A stretch of 64,000 nt of DNA, from the NCBI GenBank assembly GCA_030144725.1, contig JASKMD010000029.1, positions 15,767,135-15,831,134 of the forward strand. Reading direction: 5' to 3'. Shown piece after piece: positions 45,570 to 55,900 of this stretch. Position numbers and translations under genes: made by a program. Position 1 is the stretch's first letter; each line of letters starts with the position of its first letter. This stretch comes from Haematococcus lacustris. Lineage: Eukaryota; Chlorophyta; Chlorophyceae; Chlamydomonadales; Haematococcaceae. Below the pieces are notes generated by a model, which was given only the letters and a program-made list of their open reading frames with translations, made no database searches and had not been told where the DNA came from.

Positions 45570-48500
45570 ATGCAGCGTCCGGGTGTGGCTGCCAGTTTCC
45601 AGGCAGTCACCCTCAACGTCAGGGGCCTAGCTCAGCCCCACAAGCTCCAGGCCCTGCTGGATTGGGCTGCCAGCAGCACCGCTCAGTTATTCTTTTTCCA
45701 AGAGTGCCACCAGGCGGAGTGCCTTTGGCAGTGGGCAGAGGCAGCCACAGGTGCCAAGCCGGGGTGGCGGGGCCAGTGGTTCTACAGCCCAGGCACCGGC
45801 CACTCCCAGGGCTGCCTGGTCCTAGTCAAGCCCTCCACCATCCTGCAGGGCTGCACACAGGTGCAGTTGCAGGTAGACGGGGCGCAGGGGAGGGTGGTGA
45901 GGGTAGATGCAGAGTTAGCGGGCAGGCCAGCATCGCTGGTGTGTGTGTACGCCCCAGCCCAGCCAGCACAGCGGGCTGCTTTCTTCGGGGCCAGCCTGCC
46001 TGCTTGCCTCCCTCACGCCACAGAGCGCCGCATGCTCTTCTTGGGAGGGGATTTCAACTGCATCCTCTCCCCGGACGACAAGGTGGGCACACCCGTGGGG
46101 GCGACCAGCCAGCACGCGGAGGACTGGGTGGGTAGCAGGGGAGTGGGGGCGGAGCAGCTGGAGCGGTTGGTGGAGGAGAGGGGCTTAGTGGATGCCTGGC
46201 GTCGTTTGCGCCCCACCTCCCGCGACCTCACGCACCTCAGCAACCGCTGGCAGACAGGGGCCCGCCTTGACCGCTGGTACGTCTCAGCCTCCGTGGCGGA
46301 GTGGCAGTTGGACAGCTCCATCCAGGGCCTCAAGCCGGTCTCCACCGATCACTTCCCAGTGTCCGTGGTCATGTACCCTCCAGACCTGCCTCTCACAGCC
46401 CGCGCCCCGTGGCAGCTACACCCCGCCCACCTCGATAACCCAGCCTTACTCGACGGCCTGGCGGGCTTCCTAAGTCTGGAAGCCGCTCACCACGCAGCCC
46501 AGCTTGCCAGCTCCCAGGGGCCGCAGCGGCGTGACGTCCATCGGGCTAGGTGGGCGCATGTGAAGCAAGGCCTCGCTCTCTATGCCCAGCGCTCCATCAG
46601 AGCGCAACGCAGGGAGCAGCGGGATCTGCAACACCGTAGGGAGAAGGCAGCCACCGCAGCGAGGGCTCATGTGGTGTCACAACTTCGCCGTGCGGGTCAG
46701 CCCGGAGACGCAGACCTGCGTGCGGCGGTGCAGCTGGGGGAGGTAGCAGCGCTGGCGGGGGTGCAGGACAGGGAGCAGGGGGCGCTGCGCTCCATGCAAG
46801 CCAGTGCAGTTCTGGACCAGTGCTATGGAGATCGCTCCTCTTTCTACTTCTACCACCGCGACCAGCCGGCGCACACCCCTACTCTCATCTCCTCCCTGCA
46901 GCTCCCCACCCAGCCGGGCCAGGTAGCAGACCTCTCCAGCCCTGCAGGCGTCCTGGCAGCCTGCCGTGTCTTTGAGCAGCACTTCTCGGCTTCCTCTCCC
47001 ACAGGGGTGTACGCCGCCAAGCCGGTCGACCCAGCAGCTCGGGCCACCCTCCTCGCCAGCCTCACGTCCCGCCTAACCCCCGCCCAGGCGAACAGCTGCG
47101 AGGGCCCCGGAACAGACCCCATGCTGTCAGCGGAAGAGTTGGGCCACGCGTTGCAGGGGTGCGCCCACAGCAAGGCCCCTGGTAAGGACGGCCTCCCTAT
47201 GGAGGTGTACGACCGGTTGTGGCCCCAGCTGGTGGGCCCGTTGCGGGCCATGTTAAGGGAGGCTCTGGCAGATACGACAGACCCCGCCCCTCTGGCAGAG
47301 TTCCTCACCGGCGTCATCACGTTGGTGCCCAAGGCTGGCAAGCCGAGGGACCAGGTGGCCGGTTACCGCCCCATCACGCTTCTCAACTGCGATGTGCGGT
47401 TGGTGGCCAGGGCGCTGGAGGACCGGCTGCAACAACCTCTGGACCTGCTAGTGTCCCTCTCCCAGTCGGCCTTCATCCTTGGGAGGGACATCAGCGATAA
47501 CGTGCAGTTCCACCTCAGCCTCCTAGAGTACCTGCAGCAGCGTGGGAGCCCAGCCTGGCTCCTGTTGCTGGACCTGGCAGGGGCCTACGACAACGTGTCT
47601 TGGGGTTTGCTCCAAGACACCATGGAGGCCATGGGCTTCCGCCGGGACGGGCATGTGCGTTGGGCCCAGCTGTTGCACCGAGGGGCGAGCAGTCAGGTGT
47701 TGGTTAACGGCCGTCTCACCGACAGCTTCCCCCTAGCCTCAGGGCTACTCCAGGGCAGCGGGGCTTCCCCGCTGTACTGGTGCATCGCGCTCCAGCCCCT
47801 AGTCAGCTACCTCAGCTCCCTGCAGTTGGCAGGCCGCATCAACACACCCACCATCCCCCACAGCCCTCTCTCCATGTGTCAGCCCACCCTCCTTCCAGTC
47901 CTCCCCTCCAAGGAGTATGCAGACGACCTCACCATCGCGGTGCTGGACAGGGTCAGGGACGGGGCGGTGGTGTTGGAGGCCCTTGGCCTGTTCCAAGCTG
48001 CAGGGGGGCCGGCCCTCAGCGTAGCCAAGAGCTCAGCGCTCTCTTGTGGTCAGCCGGTAGAGGTCTCGGCAGCGGGGCAGGAGGGGGGCAGAGCAGGGGC
48101 GGGCAGCCAAAGGGGGGAGGGCAACGCAGGGGCGGCCAGCACAGGGGAGGGCAGGGTCACAGGTTGGGTGGGGGGCAGCGGGGAGGGTGGGACGGGGGCG
48201 GACAGGGCTCAGAGGGACAAGAGCGGGACGGTGAGCCTAGAGAGGGGCAGAGGCACAGGAGCGGGGCATGGCAGAGGGGCTGGCAGCAGCAAGGACGGAG
48301 GAGGAGAGAGGCTGGACGAGGGAGGTGGTGGTCAGGAGCATCAGCAGCACAGGTCTCTCAGGCAGGTGCCCCCTTCCTCAACAGTTGCCGCCAACCCTTC
48401 CCAGCTTGCCTCAGCTGGGGGTGGTAGGACTGAGGTGGAGGGGGGAGGTGGCGGGGCAGGGGGAGAGGGGGTGGCTAGGAGCAGAGGGCGGGGCCGGGGC

Positions 48501-51272
48501 AAGGGCGGGGCGGAGCGGGGGGGCCAGGTCTGGGAGGGCCAGGGGGCGGGTGAGGGTGAAGGTGGTGCAGGGCCAGGGACCGGAGCTGGAGCCGTGACCA
48601 TCCCCCCTTCGCCACAGGGCGTACCCGTCCGGCACCTGGGGGTGCCCCTCGGGGCACCTAGCTACTCCGCCATGAGCGAGGCTGCCTTTGGAAGGGCAGC
48701 AACAGTCATGGTGGCCGCCTCCCTTCCCTGGCGACCGCAAGGTCTCAACCTGCTTGGTCGGGTGCAAGTGGCGCAGCAATGCCTAGCGTCAAAGGCCATT
48801 TACCAGATGGCGTTCGTGCAGCCCCTGGCTGCAGCCGGAGTGGCGATGGGCAAGGCGGTCAAGCACTTTGTGGCAGCCTCGGACCTACCCCAGGAGCGTA
48901 GCCCCAACATGGCCTGCCTCTACCCCAACGACGCTACTTGTGTGATGCCCCGACGGGAGGGTGGGCTGGGGCTGCCAGACCTGGAGATCACCAGCACCGC
49001 CATGCTAGCCAAAACTGTGGCCCAGCTCTTCTCGCCCAGAGTCCGGGAGTGGCAGCCCCTGTTGCACAGCCTGCTCGCCGATCCCCAACACAGCCTTAGC
49101 ACCTGGGTAGTCACGGACCCCACAGCCTCCCCCGTGCCCAACCTGAGCCCCCGCCTACAGGCCCACGTCACAGCCATTGCACAGCTCAAGCTCCACCGCG
49201 TGGTGGCCCCGGCCGCCCAATCTCACTTTTCGGTGCTCGCGGAGCCGCTGCGCTTCAACGCTCTGGTCGGACTGCGGGGCAGGCCAGACAGTGACCCCCT
49301 GGCAGTTGAGGCCCTGCGCTGGACCCACGTCCGGCACGTGCGCGAGGCCCTCCATCGACCCCGCTCCGCCTTCGTCTCAGCTGAGCAGCAGGCAGCCGTG
49401 AGGTGGGAGGCTGACATGGCGCGGGCCACCCTGCCGGAGCCGTGGCAACAGGTGGTGGATGTTCGGCAGCTCCCAGCACCGGAGTGGGAGTGTGCGTGGG
49501 GCGGGACGGGCTTCCTGGTGCGTCGCGTTCCCTCTCAGCGGCCGACCCACTGGGTGTTACCTAGCGGTAGGCTGGTGGCCCTGGACGCTCAAGGGCAGGG
49601 TCCCTTGGGGGCTGTAGGGGTTCTCCCCGGGGAGGAGTGGCAGGCTGCAGCAGTGGTGCTCCTGGACAAGCCCCACTATCGGCTGTCCCCTGAGGAGCGT
49701 GCCGCCCACATGCGGCCGCTCCCGAAGCAGCGGGGGGGGGCAGCTGCCCCTGCAGCGTTGGAGCCTAGGGGGGGGCAGGTGGGGGACGAGGGTGTGGGTA
49801 GGGACAACGGGCAGACAGCGGAGGGGGGAAGGGCACAGGGTATTGGGCGCAGTAGGGGTAGGGGTGGGGGCAGGGGTCGTGGGAGGGATGGGGATCACAG
49901 CGGGGAGCGGGGGGCAGGCTCAGCGGGCAGGGAGGCCCCCCCCTCCTGGCCTAGGGAGGAGTGGCTGCTCGGACCCTGGTCCCAAGTGCAGCTAGACCCT
50001 CAGGTTTGGGGCATGGGCAACACCTCCCTCCTGGTGCTCACCGTCAAGGCAGCACGATTGCGCCTCACGCAGCTGCAGCGGGCCCGCTTCGACCCCACCT
50101 ATCCTGCTAGTGGGGGCCTATGGCCAGCCCTGTGGGGGCCGCGCCCGCCGCCAGGGGCTGAGCCACCTCAGGGGCTAGCCGTCACGGGAGCTGGCCTTCG
50201 GACCTTGGAGCAGCGCTGGCTAGATAGCGCCACCCTCCTGGCAGCGCAACGGGCAGCGGGGGAGCGGGAGCAGCAGGGCAGGGATGTAGAGGAGCTGCTC
50301 CCGGAGGAAGTGCAGGGCAGCCAGACACCGCGTTGGCGTGCCACCAACGCTAGACCTCCTCCGCGGCCCACCCCGGAGCTTAGGGCGGTGCAGCGGGCAC
50401 AGCGGCAGCTAGACGCCCAGATCCGACCGGGAAGGGGGGGCAGGCACAGCGGCAACAGGCAAGCAGGCGCGCTGCCCGATGCCGGGAATGGAGCTCTGGA
50501 TGGCATGGTGGACGAACTAGCCCGCTCAGCCCAAGCCGGCCAGCCTTGCCTAGAGGTGTGGCAGGAGCTGCTGGACCCCACCCTCCGCCGGGAGCATGTC
50601 ATTGTGGCGTGGCGGGTGCTGCACGGGAGCCTCATGGTGGGGGCCATGTGGGGCCACATCCTGAAAGAAGCTGCGGCCCCTGCTTCATCAGTCTGTCGCC
50701 TCTGCCAGCTGGGACCCCTGGAGACGCTCACCCATGCCTTCCTTACCTGTCCCTCCGTGGCTCCCGCTTGGGAGTGGGTGCTGGACGTGTACGAACGCCT
50801 CACAGGCACCCGCCCTCCCTCAAGCGACGCTCTCCTGCTCCTCAGCGGGCGCCCTACGCACAGCGAGGATGGCCCCTTTCACCCCCCCGATGCCCACCTG
50901 TGGCTGCGCCTTCGCGTTGCCTACTTGGGGTCGGTGTGGCGCATCCGGTGTTTGGGCCCAGCTGCAGCGCATCAAACGCAGTCGCTCGCCCATCGGGTGG
51001 CGCAGGGAGTCATCTTCACCCTGTCATCGGCGGTGCAGCGGGACTGGTACCGGGTGGGTAGGGATATTCGGGTGGGGCTGGGCGGCGCCGTCCCGTCCAC
51101 GTGGTTCAAGGGGAGAGACCCGCGGCTGGATGAGAGGAAGTTCGCGAGCCTGTGGCCTGCAGCGTCGGGAGGGTGGTTTCAGCGGCAGCAGGGGGAGCTG
51201 GTTGTGCGTTTGTCCTTGCAGTGGCCTGTGCCCGCCCCCCCCATCCTAGGTGCCGCAGCGGAGCCCGGCTAG
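45570..51272 (+). CDS. LINE ORF2: apurinic-type endonuclease, reverse transcriptase, zinc finger
   Basis: I chose the ATG at 45570, two bases after the ORF1 stop; 1,900 codons. Endonuclease: FQAVTLNVRGLAQPHK, FFFQECHQAE (catalytic Glu), FLGGDFNCILS and STDHFPVSV (catalytic Asp-His). RT: KAPGKDGLPMEVYD, LTGVITLVPKAGKP, GYRPITLLNCD, QSAFILGRDISDNV, the catalytic LLLDLAGAYDNVSW, LLQGSGASPLYW and KEYADDLTIAV. After YADD a Gly/Arg-rich insertion of about 190 residues (about 48060-48600) interrupts the RT before VPVRHLGVPLGAPS. A second Gly/Arg-rich insertion lies near 49740-49920. The C-terminus has the zinc cluster CRLCQLGPLETLTHAFLTC. The domain order and FxDxxxAYDxV core fit the L1-like group. 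No stop interrupts the frame, so the protein may be functional. Confidence 0.9.
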   Translation: MQRPGVAASFQAVTLNVRGLAQPHKLQALLDWAASSTAQLFFFQECHQAECLWQWAEAATGAKPGWRGQWFYSPGTGHSQGCLVLVKPSTILQGCTQVQLQVDGAQGRVVRVDAELAGRPASLVCVYAPAQPAQRAAFFGASLPACLPHATERRMLFLGGDFNCILSPDDKVGTPVGATSQHAEDWVGSRGVGAEQLERLVEERGLVDAWRRLRPTSRDLTHLSNRWQTGARLDRWYVSASVAEWQLDSSIQGLKPVSTDHFPVSVVMYPPDLPLTARAPWQLHPAHLDNPALLDGLAGFLSLEAAHHAAQLASSQGPQRRDVHRARWAHVKQGLALYAQRSIRAQRREQRDLQHRREKAATAARAHVVSQLRRAGQPGDADLRAAVQLGEVAALAGVQDREQGALRSMQASAVLDQCYGDRSSFYFYHRDQPAHTPTLISSLQLPTQPGQVADLSSPAGVLAACRVFEQHFSASSPTGVYAAKPVDPAARATLLASLTSRLTPAQANSCEGPGTDPMLSAEELGHALQGCAHSKAPGKDGLPMEVYDRLWPQLVGPLRAMLREALADTTDPAPLAEFLTGVITLVPKAGKPRDQVAGYRPITLLNCDVRLVARALEDRLQQPLDLLVSLSQSAFILGRDISDNVQFHLSLLEYLQQRGSPAWLLLLDLAGAYDNVSWGLLQDTMEAMGFRRDGHVRWAQLLHRGASSQVLVNGRLTDSFPLASGLLQGSGASPLYWCIALQPLVSYLSSLQLAGRINTPTIPHSPLSMCQPTLLPVLPSKEYADDLTIAVLDRVRDGAVVLEALGLFQAAGGPALSVAKSSALSCGQPVEVSAAGQEGGRAGAGSQRGEGNAGAASTGEGRVTGWVGGSGEGGTGADRAQRDKSGTVSLERGRGTGAGHGRGAGSSKDGGGERLDEGGGGQEHQQHRSLRQVPPSSTVAANPSQLASAGGGRTEVEGGGGGAGGEGVARSRGRGRGKGGAERGGQVWEGQGAGEGEGGAGPGTGAGAVTIPPSPQGVPVRHLGVPLGAPSYSAMSEAAFGRAATVMVAASLPWRPQGLNLLGRVQVAQQCLASKAIYQMAFVQPLAAAGVAMGKAVKHFVAASDLPQERSPNMACLYPNDATCVMPRREGGLGLPDLEITSTAMLAKTVAQLFSPRVREWQPLLHSLLADPQHSLSTWVVTDPTASPVPNLSPRLQAHVTAIAQLKLHRVVAPAAQSHFSVLAEPLRFNALVGLRGRPDSDPLAVEALRWTHVRHVREALHRPRSAFVSAEQQAAVRWEADMARATLPEPWQQVVDVRQLPAPEWECAWGGTGFLVRRVPSQRPTHWVLPSGRLVALDAQGQGPLGAVGVLPGEEWQAAAVVLLDKPHYRLSPEERAAHMRPLPKQRGGAAAPAALEPRGGQVGDEGVGRDNGQTAEGGRAQGIGRSRGRGGGRGRGRDGDHSGERGAGSAGREAPPSWPREEWLLGPWSQVQLDPQVWGMGNTSLLVLTVKAARLRLTQLQRARFDPTYPASGGLWPALWGPRPPPGAEPPQGLAVTGAGLRTLEQRWLDSATLLAAQRAAGEREQQGRDVEELLPEEVQGSQTPRWRATNARPPPRPTPELRAVQRAQRQLDAQIRPGRGGRHSGNRQAGALPDAGNGALDGMVDELARSAQAGQPCLEVWQELLDPTLRREHVIVAWRVLHGSLMVGAMWGHILKEAAAPASSVCRLCQLGPLETLTHAFLTCPSVAPAWEWVLDVYERLTGTRPPSSDALLLLSGRPTHSEDGPFHPPDAHLWLRLRVAYLGSVWRIRCLGPAAAHQTQSLAHRVAQGVIFTLSSAVQRDWYRVGRDIRVGLGGAVPSTWFKGRDPRLDERKFASLWPAASGGWFQRQQGELVVRLSLQWPVPAPPILGAAAEPG

Positions 51273-51701
51273 GGGGTTGTTGCCTGTACGGGAGGCCAGG
51301 GTATGGGAGTGGGAGTAGTGCCTGTCTGTTGTTTAGGCTGGGTAGTTTAGAGCGGGGGGGTGGTAAGGCTGGGGTTGGGAGGGAGGGGGAAGAGGGGCAT
51401 TGTCTTTTTGTCCCCTGGGTAGCTAGGGGGAGCTCTTGCGGGCGGGGGGGCTCTCACGGGTGGGGGATTTTCTGGGGATGGGTCGGGAGGGTGAGTCGTT
51501 TCCTCGTTAACGTGTAGTAGGAGGGCTTGTGTCTTTTGGGGGCCTTCCAGTCTTCGACTCCTGTCTTGTGTGGTCTTGTCGCTTGGTTTGCCTGCTTTGC
51601 TCTCCTTTGACGGTTTTCTCTCCTGACCTCTCACCTAGTGCTGTTTTGGTTCCTTATCTTCCTCTGTAACTCTCCTCCAAAAAAAAAAAAAAAAAAACAA
51701 A
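51273..51701 (+). other. LINE 3' UTR and poly(A) tail
   Basis: A G- then T-rich 400-bp segment with no ORF ends in an A-tract from 51679 (one C at 51698) that runs directly into the duplicated target sequence AACGCG at 51702. This is the signature of target-primed reverse transcription. Confidence 0.88.
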
Positions 51702-52949
51702 AACGCGTTAATGGCAGGACCTGGTCTAAGCATAACACTGCGGCCCTAGCTGTCTATTCACAGGGGTGCCTACCACTAGCAGGCTCAGTATCCCCGGACC
51801 AAAAGTTAACCCGCACAATGTGAGAAAACCCCAACCAAATGTTGCCTTCCATCGGTGGGGTCGCGCTGTGTGTGCTACCCGTGGCATAGACTGGAAAGCA
51901 GTGCATCGCAAACGAGGGTAGCAGGCTCTGGGCCTGCGATTCGTCCGTCTGGGCCCTGATGATGCCAGGACGGTTGAACGCGCTTGGACTGCTCCTCCGA
52001 TCGCTTGCTCTGGTCGCGGTGCAAGCAACTGCCAAACCCTGGGGGGCCCTGGCCGGCCAGCCACCCAGGACACAGACAACCAACATCACACGCGTGCACC
52101 TGGTCTTCTCCAATCATTTAGACGTCGGGTACACAGCTCATGTGCGTGTCATCTCTGGCATGCTAAGGAGGTCGTGCTTCTGGCAGACAAGCAGCTGTGG
52201 CTGTGGCTGCATCTGTCTTGTCTTTTGCAGGACAATGAAGTCATTGACCTCTACTTTCGCGAGCACCTGCCTCGCGCAGTAAGGCAACTGCAAGCTTCAC
52301 TCTAGCTGCGCTCCACTGCCGGTGACGCTGCCCTCAGTGCACCACCGCCGCACTGCTGCCTTGCCTCTGCAGCTGCAGCTGGCCGAGGCTGTGAGGGCAC
52401 AGCTGGTGGCGCAAGGCTGCCCTGCAGCTGGTCACCCCAAGGCCAGCGCTGCCACCAAGGCGACCACAGCTCCAGCAGGCGCCAGTCCAGGCCCTCCTCA
52501 ACATGCTCAGCAGAGCCCAGCATCACCCCGTACTCCTGCTGATCCCAGTTCCAGCCCTGCCATGCTGTCCTGCTCCGACTCCTTCACGTACACCTCCCAT
52601 GCCTGGCTGCTGTCCCTGTACCTGGACTGCCCCCCAGGCCTGGGCGTTGCGTGCCCCTCCCCAGAGCAGCAGGAGGCACTGCGGGCGGGCATACGGCGCG
52701 GAGACGTCACCTGGCACGCTGGCCCCTTCAATGCCCAGGTAGTTATTGCCATAGCTGAAAACTCTTATCGCCGGTGTCACCCCGGTGTTACACCAGTGTG
52801 ACCCCTGCTTGCACTTGCCGCTGGCGTACCGCCCTCATGCCGCATGCTCCCAATCTCTATGGGCTCCTCATGTTGCTCCCTGGTGGACCTCCGATGAGTC
52901 CACCGCCCTCATGCTGCATGCTCCTGAGTCAAGGCCTTGCAAGGCGCAG
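51702..52949. repeat. Downstream copy (B) of the 1,248-bp duplication; empty site of the Copia element
   Basis: Matches 36181-36380 plus 40504-41551 with no length difference. At the Copia target it reads GGAAAGCAGTGCATCGC uninterrupted, which is the pre-insertion state. Confidence 0.93.
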
Positions 52950-55900
52950 CAGTCAGCCCTGGCCCGCAATTGAAAACAGTCGAAGTAGCATGCCTCTGCA
53001 GTTCAGTTGGACCTTGACAGCAGAAGGCAGGCAGAGAGAGACACAAGAAAAACAAAGCAGCGGGTGTTGCCATGCACTGGACCATGATGCCATGAAGTGT
53101 GTGATATATGATTTGATATTTTGAGATGGCTGGTGTTGCACAAGCACCCAGTCAAGCCAGCGAATCACAATAGGCCTCATTGCCTGGCCTGGCCAAGTTG
53201 CATCACTGGCTGATCGCTGGCGGCTGCAGCTGGAGCTGTATGATGAGGGCATGCTGGACGCCTTCCTGGACATCGGCCAGCAGCTGGACAAGGAGTTTGA
53301 TCAGCCCACCAAGCTCGCCCTCAGCCAGGTCCGCAAACATACAGCTGTGTGACTTATAATCACTGTAATTAATGGTGCTACCATGCCAGCCTGGTCATAT
53401 GGCGCCCCCCTCCTGGCTCCCCTCAAAGCAATTGCTGTGTCTGATTCAGTGGGTGGCTGACCCTGGCTCTGGGATGGCCTGCTAGCCCAGGTCAGGGGTT
53501 CAAATCTTGCCCAGTGCGCCCTGTAGTGAAGAGGTGAAGAGCTGGGCCAATGCCTGGCCTGGGCCAGAGTCCAGAGACATGCCCGGGCGACAGATATGTG
53601 GTCTGCTTGGTTTCCCATGAAGTGGTGCCATGCTGGGAGCTCGCACCAACCCAGCCCTGAGCGCAGTGAACCTGCGGCTTCTCCAGGCCAGGGTCTCAAG
53701 GCTGCCCCAGATAAGGATGCAAGCGCAGGATGGACAGCTGGTCCAGCAGCGCAGCCTGCACCAGTGTCAATCACTCTCCTGTGCTGGCTGACAGTGTTGA
53801 GGCGGCTGAACCAGGGATAGGGATGGCTGCTGGGATGGTGCAGTCAGCCCCACACTGATGTGCCAGGTCGCAAGGCATGCAAGGCATGCAGTCATCAGTG
53901 TGTGTGGTGCGCGCGCGCGCAGAGGGACATACCGGGCATGACCCGCGGAGTAATACCCGGATTGGTCCGCCGCGGCGTGCGTCTAGTCAGCGTTGGCGTC
54001 AACGCCGCAACCGCGCCCCCGGCGGTGCCGCCCGTCACACCTTTCATTTGGCGCGAGCCCGGCTCGGGCCAACAGGTGGTCGCGATGTGGCATCCGGGAG
54101 GCTACGGGGGCTATGTGAGCGCTTCGGACCTGGCAGCGGACGACCTGCGCAACTGCGTGACTGCCCCGGACTGGGACACGGCACTGTGTGTGTCATGGCG
54201 GAACGACAACATGGGTAGGCTCCTGCTGCTTGGACCCCCCTACTGACCTGCTGACTTGATGCAGCCGCCCCTGCCAGCCTTGAGCAGCCCCCCTCTCCTG
54301 CTGACCTGATGCCCCCCACTGCTGACCTGGTGGCCCGGTCCAGGCCCCCCTGTGGACCTGGCAGAGTACACCCGCATCATGAGCCACGTGCGGGCCCAGT
54401 TCAGCCCCACCACCCAGGTCACAGCGTCCTCCTTCCAGGCCTATGCCCACGCGCTGCTGGCTGAGGTGGACGCCGGCGCGCTGCAACTGCCAGTGTTCAC
54501 AGGCAGGTCATGCCCAGCAGCACCCGTGGCGCGGCGTGCCCTAGCTGTAGCCCAGGCCTCCTGCACACACGCCCCCTCATCCTGCAGTGCCCAGGGGCGG
54601 ACAGCTGCCTGCCCCTAGACCCTGCAGGGTAGCTGTGGGGGGGCTGACTGACCTCAGGCCTGGCCCCAGGCAGGCCAAGGGTGCAGCCGGGCAGCCGTTG
54701 TGGTGCTACCGCGGTGGTGCTGCCGCTGTGGTGCTGGTGAGCGGCAGAGTGCAGTGTGTGGGGACCTGCATCAGGGTAGACCTGCAGGGCAACCAAGCAG
54801 GTCGTGGGGCTGGCGAGCAGTGTCGGGTAGGGGGGGCTTCAGGCCTGGCAATGTGCAGTCCAGCCCCTAGCCAGCTCCATGTGCAGCCCAGGCAGTGCCC
54901 CCACAGGGCTCACCCACAGGGCTCTGGCATCAGCCTGGACCAACAGGCAGGCGGGAAGGCACTTGGGTGCATGGCGGTACACTGGATCAGGCAGGGTGGG
55001 TCAGGCACAGCGGCCAGGGGTCACCCAGGAGGCCAGGAAGCCTTGAGCACTAGGCCCTGGGCCCTGCAAGCTGTTGAGGTGATGGTGTGCAGTGGGGGGT
55101 GGGGGTGGGGGCTTCAGGGGAGGTGGGCGACACCTGGATCCACGGGGCAGCCTCAGACCCCTACAAGCTGGCGGGGCTGAGGGCTGCGCAGCGGGCTAGA
55201 GCGGCTTGCATAGCCACAGGAGACTGCGATCCTCAGGTGAGGTCGGCCCCCTCCCCCGCCCCCTCCCCCTCCCCCTCCCCCTCCCCCGCCCCCTCCCCCG
55301 CCCCCGCCCCCGCCCCCTCCCCCGCCCCCGCCCCCGCCCCCGCCCCCGCCCCCGCCCCCGCCCCCGCCCCCGCCCCCGCCCCCCGCCCCCGCCCCCGCCC
55401 CCGCCGCCGCCCCCGCCCCCGCCCCCGCCGCCGCCCCCCGCCCCCGCCCCCGCCGCCGCCCCCGCCCCCGCCCCCCCAAACACCTGCACCTGCACACACC
55501 CTTACTGCCCACGCCCTGGTGGCCTTGTTGCAGGAAGCAGCCATGCGCAACGCCAGCCGGCTGCTGGCCAAGGTTGCGGAGCACACCTGGGGGCTGGCCA
55601 TACAGCAGCTGGACAACTGGGAGGCATGGTGTGCGGGGGGGGGGTGAGGGGAGTGGGGTGGGGAGTGAGGGGGTGGTGAGGGGGGGTGGTGAGGGGGTGT
55701 GGGAGGGGTGGCTGAGGACTCGTCCAGCAAAGCCATGTCAGGCAAGCGCCAGGCTCGACAGGTGCCATGCGGTGAGACTCTGCCTGCTGCCCCGAGGCTG
55801 GCATCCCCCGGTCCCCTGCCTGCTCCACCGAAGCCGGGCCCCTGCCTTTGGTATGTGCCATGGCCTTGGTTTCAGGAGCAACCAGGAGCTGGATGCGCTG

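Larger units (their letters stand above)
41552..51701 (+). mobile_element. L1-like non-LTR retrotransposon (~10.15 kb), two ORFs, poly(A) tail, flanked by 1,248-bp duplication
   Basis: The element starts abruptly at 41552 with ORF1 already open, so it is probably 5'-truncated. It encodes ORF1 (to 45567) and ORF2 (45570-51272), then a G/T-rich 3' UTR and an A-tract (51679-51704). Immediately after the tail the 1,248-bp sequence found upstream of the element begins again. It is inserted in an intron of the DUF5054 gene in sense orientation. Confidence 0.9.

Noticed and set aside
53450..53525. Possible tRNA gene (GGGGTTCAAATCTTGCCC)
   Set aside because: Only the T-arm is tRNA-like; no cloverleaf can be formed and the segment lies in a DUF5054 intron. 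At most a degenerate SINE.
55153..55584. Poly-Gly and Pro/Arg ORFs at 55.2-55.6 kb
   Set aside because: Frames left open by the CCCCGC/CCCCTC tract; they overlap DUF5054 splice sites and have no independent support.
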